Positions 9,250-16,800 of a stretch of DNA of 64,000 nucleotides are shown here, piece by piece. The DNA lies in contig NZ_AP027362.1 in assembly GCF_030295935.1 (NCBI RefSeq), forward strand, positions 1,178,001 through 1,242,000, read 5' to 3'. A program made the position numbers and the translations under genes. Below the pieces are notes generated by a model. The model was not told the DNA's origin. It saw only the letters and a list, made by a program, of their open reading frames with translations, and did no database searches. Position 1 is the stretch's first letter; every line of letters begins with the position of its first letter. The stretch is from Thalassotalea piscium (lineage in GTDB: Bacteria > Pseudomonadota > Gammaproteobacteria > Enterobacterales > Alteromonadaceae).

Positions 9250-9878
9250 TATGCTTCCTCCACGAATGTTAATTGTGTTTCGGTTGTTAATGGCTTTTGA
9301 TAGTCAAAACGAAACACTTGATGTCCTAGTAGGGCTAACGCGTGTTTTGCCTGAAAATCAATTGATTCAATGTAGGTTTTCAGTGAGCCAAAAGTTGGGG
9401 TCTTGCCAATGGCATCGGTAAGACTTGGGACACTAATTTTAGAAATGTCTAATCGACGATAATGGTGGATGCGTTTGAGGTTTTCGGTGGTCTCACCAGC
9501 ATAAACGGTTTCATCGGTGATATAGGATAAATTCAAAATTTGGGCCTCATGAAAACACATACGCAGGTGATTGAATTGTTCAATCGCTTTATCAGATTTG
9601 GTAAAAACAACGGGTTTAGTTTCTTTAATTCTTTCTCCTTTCAGTGTTTCAAGGCTTAAATCTGGGGTGTAACTTCGCTCCTTACCAGATGCGTCGATAT
9701 AGGCGTATTGTTTAGGTTGTGATTTAAAAGAAATGACCTCAGGATCGTATTCATAAAACCGCTGAGCATTACGCTCTAGTTGCGACTGTCCCCAGATATA
9801 CTCGCCACCATTGAGGTAAGATTTAAACAGGGAGATTTGGCTCCCTTTGCTAAAATTATTTCTGTATTTTTTTCTCAT
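9249..9878 (-). CDS. tnsA: TnsA-like endonuclease
   Basis: TnsA makes the 5' cuts at transposon ends, giving cut-and-paste transposition together with TnsB. Catalytic residues of the restriction-endonuclease fold appear as E in QSQLERNA (about 35), D in YTPDLSL (about 73) and K in IKETKPVVF (about 88). The ATG at 9878 (209 aa) has AAGGA upstream; the TTG at 9911 is an alternative. It is first in the tnsABC-tniQ operon. A complete catalytic set supports cut-and-paste rather than replicative movement. Confidence 0.9.
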   Translation of the reverse strand: MRKKYRNNFSKGSQISLFKSYLNGGEYIWGQSQLERNAQRFYEYDPEVISFKSQPKQYAYIDASGKERSYTPDLSLETLKGERIKETKPVVFTKSDKAIEQFNHLRMCFHEAQILNLSYITDETVYAGETTENLKRIHHYRRLDISKISVPSLTDAIGKTPTFGSLKTYIESIDFQAKHALALLGHQVFRFDYQKPLTTETQLTFVEEA

Positions 9879-9992
9879 CGTTCTGTTCCTTTCATTAAAA
9901 TTTGGGCGCAAAAGTCCTACTGGCGGTAATCGCGCTAAACATTAAATTTTTAAAATTTTGGGATGTGTAAAGAGCAATAGTCCACAAGTTAG

Positions 9993-10196
9993 CTAGAAGC
10001 GAAACTCAGTCGGTCGCTCGGTATTGTCGATAAAAGACGATATTTTTGAGGATGATTCATCCAGCAAGGGATTGGAGTTGGATAAGTGAATAGACTCACC
10101 TTTCCTAATGTGGCTTTGGATAACCACTTTGTTGTTTTCGGGCATAAAACAACTACGTACTTCTGTTTCATTGATGCAATGAATATTCGGTGTCAA
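9993..10196 (-). CDS. Small unknown protein upstream of tnsA
   Basis: A 67-aa frame starts at TTG 10196 with an excellent GAGGAGG 8 nt upstream. It points the same way as tnsA and ends 114 bp before the tnsA start. The sequence has no hydrophobic segment and I recognise no family. The strong ribosome-binding site is the main support. It could be a small operon leader or regulator of the transposition genes; that is speculation. Confidence 0.45.
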   Translation of the reverse strand: MTPNIHCINETEVRSCFMPENNKVVIQSHIRKGESIHLSNSNPLLDESSSKISSFIDNTERPTEFRF

Positions 10197-10346
10197 ATAA
10201 CTAGCCTCCTCAGTCAGTTCGGTGTGTTGACGGGATGAAGCTTAGCGCCAAAAAATAGTGACTGCAAGTGCTAAAATTGGTGCAACGATAACCGCGTTGC
10301 GTTATACTTAAAGAAAGGCTAACTGCTATTCCATACTATTTCTGAT
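10197..10346. promoter_or_regulatory. Divergent promoter region between the tns operon and the hsdS/hsdM-like pair
   Basis: These 150 bp separate two outward-reading operons, so they must carry both promoters or one promoter and a regulatory site. I see no TnsB-type GCGAGAAA motif here, which argues against a transposon end. Exact promoters were not resolved. Confidence 0.4.
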
Positions 10347-10940
10347 ATGTACAACACAGTAAAAACATTAAAAATAATTGCCCAGAACGGAAAATTTTTT
10401 CGAGGAAAGATCAAGGAGGACAAAAATGGCGAAAATTTCGTCATTCAGTTGCGCGATATTGTAAAAAACGAGCGAGGTGACTACCTCGATTTAAAGAATT
10501 TATTGCGTACCAATATCTCAACTAAAGGTCATATCGAGTACTTAAAGGCGGGAGATGTACTTATTACCGTAAAGGGAGCGAAAAAGTATGCGTTTCATTT
10601 AGAGAAAGTCCCGTCTAAAACCGTTGTTTCTCAACATTTTCTCATTTTACGCTCACCCGATCCCAAAATTATATTACCCGAATTTATAGAGTACGCGGTT
10701 AATTCATCAAGATGTCAGAATTGGTTTGCGCGTAAATGCCCCGGTAGCTATCAAAGTACACTCAGTAGAGAAACGCTAGAAAGGCTGCCTTTGCCTGTAC
10801 TACCACCAGAAGAGCAACAAAAGATAGTGAATTTGATACGCGAAACGCGTGCGGAAAAGAAACTCTTGCTCGATTTAATTGACAATAGAGAGCAACAGCT
10901 AAAAGCGCTTGCCAACAAACTGATTAATACGGACTACTAA
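10347..10940 (+). CDS. Single-TRD HsdS-like specificity protein
   Basis: This 197-aa protein is about half the length of a normal type I specificity subunit. It has one target-recognition domain starting almost at the N-terminus (LKIIAQNGKFFRGKI), the typical end-of-TRD motif (CPGSYQSTLSRETLERLPLP) and one central helix (EEQQKIVNLIRETRAEKKLL) of the HsdS coiled coil. Half-size HsdS proteins are known to work as dimers, recognising palindromic bipartite sites. It ends 1 bp before the HsdM-like gene, so the two are surely co-expressed; the S-before-M order is the reverse of most type I operons. No clear ribosome-binding site precedes the ATG. Confidence 0.8.
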   Translation: MYNTVKTLKIIAQNGKFFRGKIKEDKNGENFVIQLRDIVKNERGDYLDLKNLLRTNISTKGHIEYLKAGDVLITVKGAKKYAFHLEKVPSKTVVSQHFLILRSPDPKIILPEFIEYAVNSSRCQNWFARKCPGSYQSTLSRETLERLPLPVLPPEEQQKIVNLIRETRAEKKLLLDLIDNREQQLKALANKLINTDY

Positions 10941-10941
10941 T

Positions 10942-12423
10942 ATGTTAGAGAAAATCATCATAGATATCGTTCAGAACTATAAGTTTACTGATATTAAATC
11001 GTTTGTTGGTGATACTGAAAAACGTGACTACTTTTTGTTCTTTTTATTCTGTCGGTTAGCCGATTTATCAACGGGCGATGTGAAGTTTCAGTTAGACAAG
11101 CTCTATCACGAGACAGATATAACAGCATTCATTCAACAGCTTGAGATAATTTCAGAGCAAGTATCACCTACCAGTGCCATTAAAAAAAGCGTTGATGAAT
11201 TACTTAATAACGAGTTTAAGCTGTCACGAAAAGCCTTACCGCAAGGTGTTTTCTCTTCGTTATCAGAAGCTGAGCAAAATCATTTTGATAGAAAGTTGGT
11301 TCTGAAATTTGCCGATATCACTAGAAAAGTTGATGACCCGCTACTTATAAAACTACTACCTGAAATCAAACAATCACTAGTTGAAGATAACCTTTATATC
11401 ATCAGTGAAGTATTTAGTATTGAATCACTTAATAACGTGGATTTATTGACGACATACGATGCGGTAGAGGTCTATAGCAGGGTATTAATGCGTTTACAGG
11501 CTGTTAGTGATCCACTTCAGTTTGAAGAAGGTTTTAACTATCAGGAAATCCCCTCTGACTTTATCGATTTAATCATGGAAGCTGGCGATATCGGCAGTGT
11601 TGATAGTATCTACGCCCCATATGAAGTGACTACTGAGCAAAGTCTTTATCTAGCATTGGAATACCCAGATAAAGAAATTCAAATAGAAACTGTCACTGAA
11701 ACACCGCGCCATACTTATCGCAAATTTGCTTTAGCACAAGCGACAAATATTAATACTTCGCACACCTATTGTTTATCAAACAATCAAATTGCCACTGAGC
11801 GATACGATATGTCGATGTGTTTGCTTCAGCCTAAAATCGTTACCGACAGGAAGACGGGAAAAATAGCGGAACAAGAAGAGCAGGAAAATGTTACATACAA
11901 AGAACATTTGTACATTAGCCATATGCTGGAAATGCTCAACAAGAGCGGTAAAGCCTATGTTGTTATGGGAAAAGGGCCACTTTTTAGAAAAGGTGATATT
12001 AAAGCTCGACAGCAGCTTATTGAGGATAACGTGGTAGACGCAGTTATTACACTACCCGCAAAAATCATGAATTTTTGTCCACTACCTATGATCCTGTTGG
12101 TGCTAAATAAAGCCAAAAAGACCAATGATGTGTTGTTTATCAACGCCACAGAATTTCAAAAAGAAGAGTCTGGACGAACCGTGCTAGATGATATTGAGAG
12201 ATTGGCAGAAGAATACCGTTCAAGGCCAGCACAAACACCACTTGGTTTTACTGTATCCAATCAAGAAGTCGCGGCTAGTAAATATTCATTAAATGGCCTT
12301 AACTACGTTTCAACGGAAGAGGCTGAGCAATATAACTTGGCGGAGTTAACAGTTTCGAGAAAGCAGACAATGAATGCGCTGATGGATAAACAAGAAATAA
12401 TTAACCAGTTATTCGATGTTTAA
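10942..12423 (+). CDS. HsdM-like protein lacking methyltransferase catalytic motifs
   Basis: This 493-aa protein follows the type I N6-adenine methyltransferase plan: a helical N-terminal domain, a Rossmann-like region and a well-preserved C-terminal part (GPLFRKGDIKARQQLIEDN, VDAVITLPAKIMNFCPLPMI). Where HsdM has the SAM-binding motif IYDPxxGSGG, this has SIYAPYEVTT (about residue 222). Where HsdM has the catalytic NPPF, this has CLLQPK (about residue 293). Both are lost while the frame stays open, so this is a pseudo-enzyme, not a pseudogene. No hsdR lies nearby. It probably forms a DNA-binding complex with the HsdS-like protein. The role is unknown. Confidence 0.8.
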   Translation: MLEKIIIDIVQNYKFTDIKSFVGDTEKRDYFLFFLFCRLADLSTGDVKFQLDKLYHETDITAFIQQLEIISEQVSPTSAIKKSVDELLNNEFKLSRKALPQGVFSSLSEAEQNHFDRKLVLKFADITRKVDDPLLIKLLPEIKQSLVEDNLYIISEVFSIESLNNVDLLTTYDAVEVYSRVLMRLQAVSDPLQFEEGFNYQEIPSDFIDLIMEAGDIGSVDSIYAPYEVTTEQSLYLALEYPDKEIQIETVTETPRHTYRKFALAQATNINTSHTYCLSNNQIATERYDMSMCLLQPKIVTDRKTGKIAEQEEQENVTYKEHLYISHMLEMLNKSGKAYVVMGKGPLFRKGDIKARQQLIEDNVVDAVITLPAKIMNFCPLPMILLVLNKAKKTNDVLFINATEFQKEESGRTVLDDIERLAEEYRSRPAQTPLGFTVSNQEVAASKYSLNGLNYVSTEEAEQYNLAELTVSRKQTMNALMDKQEIINQLFDV

Positions 12424-12557
12424 GTTATTGGAATATAAAAGCTTAATTTTTCTGCGACGAGTTGATATAAATTAGTCGATATTAGCTCCATGCTTTTGAT
12501 ATGTTTTTAATTTGATTTTACCTATGATTAAAACCTCATTAGTCATGGGGAGTCAGG

Positions 12558-12872
12558 ATGAATACTGTTATCTCAGATTGGTTTACTGTTGCAGTTATGC
12601 AAGAAAATGAGCTATTGGGCGAAGTTCTGTGGGGCATTGTAGTTGATGACTCTACGTTTCGTTTTGCTAAAAATGATTATGTTTGTTCTTCCAAGATAAC
12701 AAAGGTATTTACGAGTAATCAGCTTATTCAAACGGCCTCAGACAGTATTTATCAAACGATTGGAAAAGGCCGCAAAGCAATTATTGATTCAGATGATTTT
12801 GAGTTGTTGAGAAGTGGATTTAGTCCATTGCAAATAAAGTTATTGAATAGGGAATTATCAGTACTTCACTGA
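12558..12872 (+). CDS. Uncharacterised 104-aa protein (transposon cargo)
   Basis: The ATG at 12558 follows GGGGAGTCAGG, a good ribosome-binding site. The protein has a short beta-rich N-terminal half (WFTVAVMQENELLGEVLWGIVVDD) and a helical end. The DDSTFRFAKNDYVCSSKI pattern recalls small DUF proteins common in accessory regions, but I cannot assign a family. It has its own 134-bp upstream region. Confidence 0.65.
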   Translation: MNTVISDWFTVAVMQENELLGEVLWGIVVDDSTFRFAKNDYVCSSKITKVFTSNQLIQTASDSIYQTIGKGRKAIIDSDDFELLRSGFSPLQIKLLNRELSVLH

Positions 12873-13050
12873 AAAAGTTTGTGTACGCTGTATCTGGAAA
12901 GCTATAAATTGTAGTGAATGGTTAATATATTGTTAATATGATTAAAAAATTTTGAGCAATAACAAGTAATATCAATATTTTTCTTGTATTTTTATGCAGC
13001 TATGGCATAAAAACTAGATAGTAATTTTGTGCGTTGATAAGGAATCACGT

Positions 13051-13785
13051 TTGAAAGATAAGGAAAAAATAGCACTTTTTATCGATGCTGATAATGCTCC
13101 TGCCAGTAAAATTGATGTCATTCTCTCCGAACTAGCTCGTTATGGTGTGGTTAATATTCGTAAAGCATATGGTAACTGGAAAAGTCATTGTTTAAAACAA
13201 TGGGAAGATGTCCTTCATGAATACGCTATTCAGCCTATTCAACAATTTGATTTAACTAAAGGTAAAAATGCAACTGATATTGCTCTGGTGATTGATGTGA
13301 TGGATACCTTATATACTAAAGATATCGATACGGTTTGTTTAGTTTCTTCTGATTGTGATTTTACGCCTCTTGTCACCCGCGTTTTAGCCGATGGAAAGTT
13401 TGTAATTGGTTTTGGTGAGCGCAAAGCTCCAGCAGCCTTCGTGAATAGCTGTTCTAAATTTCTTTTTCTTGATGACGCTGTTAGTGATGATAAGCCTAAG
13501 CAAGTTCATAGCCCAAGCATTAAAAGTGATACCAAATTAATGAACTTACTAAGACAAGCAATTTCAGCCGTTGAAGATGATGATGGTTGGGCAAGGTTAG
13601 GCCCAGTAGGAACACACATCGCAAACCATGCATCATTTGATCAGCGGAATTATGGGTTTAAAAAATTAAGCGAACTCTTTGCCTCAATAGACCTCTTTGA
13701 AATGAGGAAAACTAATGGTTCAGTGTTTTGGGTCAAAGATAAGAAAAACGCTAAATCAAAGCAGCAACATAATAGCCAAATTTAA
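13051..13785 (+). CDS. NYN-domain RNase-like protein with OST-HTH/LOTUS domain
   Basis: The N-terminal NYN (PIN-like) domain shows the acidic residues IALFIDADNAP, KNATDIALVIDVMD and SSDCDFTPLV, the expected metal-binding set of a nuclease. The C-terminal part (LLRQAISAVEDDDGWARLGPV..LSELFASIDLFEM) fits an OST-HTH/LOTUS RNA-binding domain. Such LabA/MARF1-like proteins are widespread; an RNA-cleaving role is inference. The start is taken as TTG 13051, with AAGGA 7 nt upstream; TTG 13027 is possible. It stands just before the large helicase gene, on the same strand. Confidence 0.85.
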   Translation: MKDKEKIALFIDADNAPASKIDVILSELARYGVVNIRKAYGNWKSHCLKQWEDVLHEYAIQPIQQFDLTKGKNATDIALVIDVMDTLYTKDIDTVCLVSSDCDFTPLVTRVLADGKFVIGFGERKAPAAFVNSCSKFLFLDDAVSDDKPKQVHSPSIKSDTKLMNLLRQAISAVEDDDGWARLGPVGTHIANHASFDQRNYGFKKLSELFASIDLFEMRKTNGSVFWVKDKKNAKSKQQHNSQI

Positions 13786-13854
13786 TCAAAAAAATAACAA
13801 TGGTGTAGTTTTAAGTTATTTTATTTAAACATTTCACGACTGAAGGGAGAATAT

Positions 13855-16800
13855 ATGGAAAAGTTCACAATAAATGCAGGCGTTGCACCAGTATATTCAC
13901 TCGCGTTTCAGCAAAATCAGTACCCTTTAATCTCATCGCTAGAATTAAAGGCTATTAAAACCGATCCTTTAAATAATGAAGAACATAATATTTATCGGGA
14001 TTTAAAAGTTGAACTTACTGCTGAAAACGAAGTATTTAGCAGTTTAACTTGGCATGTTGATTCTATCGAAGCAGGACATACTCAACTTTTACCTAAACAG
14101 TTACCCAAAATATCTTACGAGTACTTAAATAAACTAACTGAACAGGTTTCAATTAACCTTACGTTTAAAGTGTTTTTAGGTGAAGAGTTAGTTAAAACAG
14201 AAACTGTCTCGATTGACATTCTTCCTAAGAATTTTTGGGGCGGTGAAGAAAGAATGGCTGAATTGTTAGCCGCTTTTTCCTGCCCTAATACTGCATATGT
14301 AACGGAAATCGTTAAAAAGGCTTCAGAACAATTAAAGCAGGCTGGGCATGGCTCATCCTTGGATGGTTATCAATCTGAAACTCGTGAAAGACCATATTTG
14401 ATGGCTGCCGCAATTTGGAATGTTATATCAGCCTCTAATGTTTCTTATGTAACACCACCGTCAAGTTTTGCTTATTCGGGGCAAAGAATTCGATTACCAG
14501 ACGAAATTAAATCTACAGGAATTGCAGCGTGTTTAGATTTATCGTTATTGTTTTCAGCTTGTTTGGAACATATAGGTCTGAATTCTATTATAGCGTTAAC
14601 GCAAGGTCATGCTTGCTGTGGTTTATGGTTGATTGATGAGTGTTTCCCAATACTAACAAATGACGATCCAATGGACATAAGGAAGCGTATTGCTTCAAAA
14701 GACATAGTACTTTTTGAAACAACCTTGGCGACTTCCGATAGTCCCATTACGTTTGGTCAAGCTTCAGAGCACGCAGAACAACTAATTGCAGAAGACAGTG
14801 AAGACGAATTTGTATATATAATAGATCTTAAACAAGCCAGAAAAAGGCAAATAAAGCCTATACCGACAATTGCGGAGCAACAAAATAATGTAGCAAATGT
14901 TGAAGAAAACCAACCATTAGAGCTTCCTGTTGCACCAACATTACCACCAGTTCGTCCAGAAGAACTACCAATTGATGACACACCTGAAGGAAGGGTCCAG
15001 CAGTGGCAGAGAAAACTTCTCGATTTAACAAAAAGAAATCGATTGTTAAATTTATCTGCAAATGCTGTATCAGTAAAAATTTACTGTCCTGATTTAGGTG
15101 CCCTTGAAGATGAATTGGCTTCGGGTCAGACGTTTAAGTTTACTACTCCTGAAGAGTCACCGTTATCAGAAGGAAATAGAGATAAAGAGATCTTTAAGTT
15201 TAAAATTGGTGATGATTTACAAAAAGAATTCGCGCTAGAGCAGCTTCGCAGTAAAATATTAATTGCTAATGACTCGCCTAAAAAGCTTGAGAGAAGTCTT
15301 CTAACCTTATTTCGCAAATCTAAAAATGATTTGGAAGAAGGTGGTTCCAATACACTGTTTTTAGCTATAGGTATGCTTAAATGGAAGGAAACACCTGATA
15401 GTGAGAGAACATACCAAGCTCCATTAATTTTATTACCCGCCCAACTTATTAGAGCCAGTGCCAGATCTAAAATCAAAATTAAGCAGCTTGAAGGTGAAGA
15501 ACCCATTTTTAATTCAACGTTGATTGAATTTTTACAAAATGACTTCGAAATTGATTTGTCTCTATTCAAAGAGCATTTGCCTACAGATGACAGTGGTGTA
15601 GATGTTGAAAGAATATGGGCTACTGTTAGGGACAAGGTTAAAGATATTCAAGGGTTTGAAGTAAAAGAAGAGCTTGTTCTTAGCACTTTTTCTTTCGCCA
15701 AATATTTAATGTGGAAAGACTTAAAAGACAGAGTTGATGTTTTAAAAACAAACCCATTTGTTGAACATTTAATTGAAACACCACAAAAATCGTATCAGCA
15801 GGAAAGTCACTTTTATGAGCAAAGTGATATTGATGACAAGTTCAAACCATCAGAAGCATATATTCCTTTAAATGCAGATAGCTCTCAAATGGTTGCAATA
15901 GCTGCTTCTGAGAAATCTCAAGATTTTGTTCTAGAAGGACCTCCGGGAACAGGTAAGTCAGAAACCATCGCTAACATTATTAGCCATAACTTAGCTAAAG
16001 GACGTAAAGTATTATTTGTAGCTGAAAAAATGGCTGCGCTTAATGTTGTTTATAGCCGATTACAGAAAATTGGTTTATCCCACTTGTGTTTGGAATTACA
16101 TAGTAATAAAGCGAACAAAAAAGCCATCCTCGATCAATTAAAGAAAGCTTGGACAACAAGAGAAAGTGCTACTAGCTCTGAGTGGAAGAACAACGCAGAA
16201 AAACTTTTCGAATTAAAACAGCACTTAAATTTATATGTTAGCGAACTGCATAAGGAATCAAGACTAGGAATTTCTCCTAGGCAGGCTATTGCTAGAGCCA
16301 GCAAATACCAAGATAGAACAAGGTTTAAATTGAACTGGTCTTTATCTTTAGATACTGCACCTGTGTTAAGTAAATCTGATGTTGAAGCAACTTTAGAATT
16401 AGCAAAAAGAGTAGGTCTTAACTTTGCTGATGTCGAACATATTGACAGAGCAAGCCTTGAGTTATTAAAGCAAGATTCATGGTCTAATAGTTGGCAAAGT
16501 GACTTCTTATCAACATGTAATAAATTAAGTAAAGATTTAGAGGCAATTAAACTCGACTATTCAAAACTTGAAGAAGTATTAGGCTTAAATGAGTTGGGAG
16601 AAAACAATTCCACACTTGAAGAGCTAGGGGCTTTAGCCAACCTGCTTATTGAGCAAGCTAGTAACCTTACTAGTTTTATTTTTACTTCAGAGGCAAAAGA
16701 TAAATTGGAGCTACTTGAAAAGTTATGTGGCTCTAAACAACAGCTTGAAAATCAAATTTCCAAATGCAATTTATCCTTCAAGATAGAAGATGTAAGTCAA

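Noticed and set aside
10197-10346. Right transposon end directly upstream of tnsA, as in Tn7
   Set aside because: No GCGAGAAA-type repeats or TGTAGATC tip occur here; only a weak ATAACGC similarity. The matching end is at 21451-21496.
10347-12423. Complete type I restriction-modification system
   Set aside because: No hsdR is present, the HsdM-like protein lacks both the SAM-binding and NPPF motifs, and the HsdS-like protein has only one TRD.
12424-12557. Possible inner transposon end after the HsdM-like gene
   Set aside because: No TnsB-type repeat or TGT tip is present, so there is no sign of a nested element boundary here.
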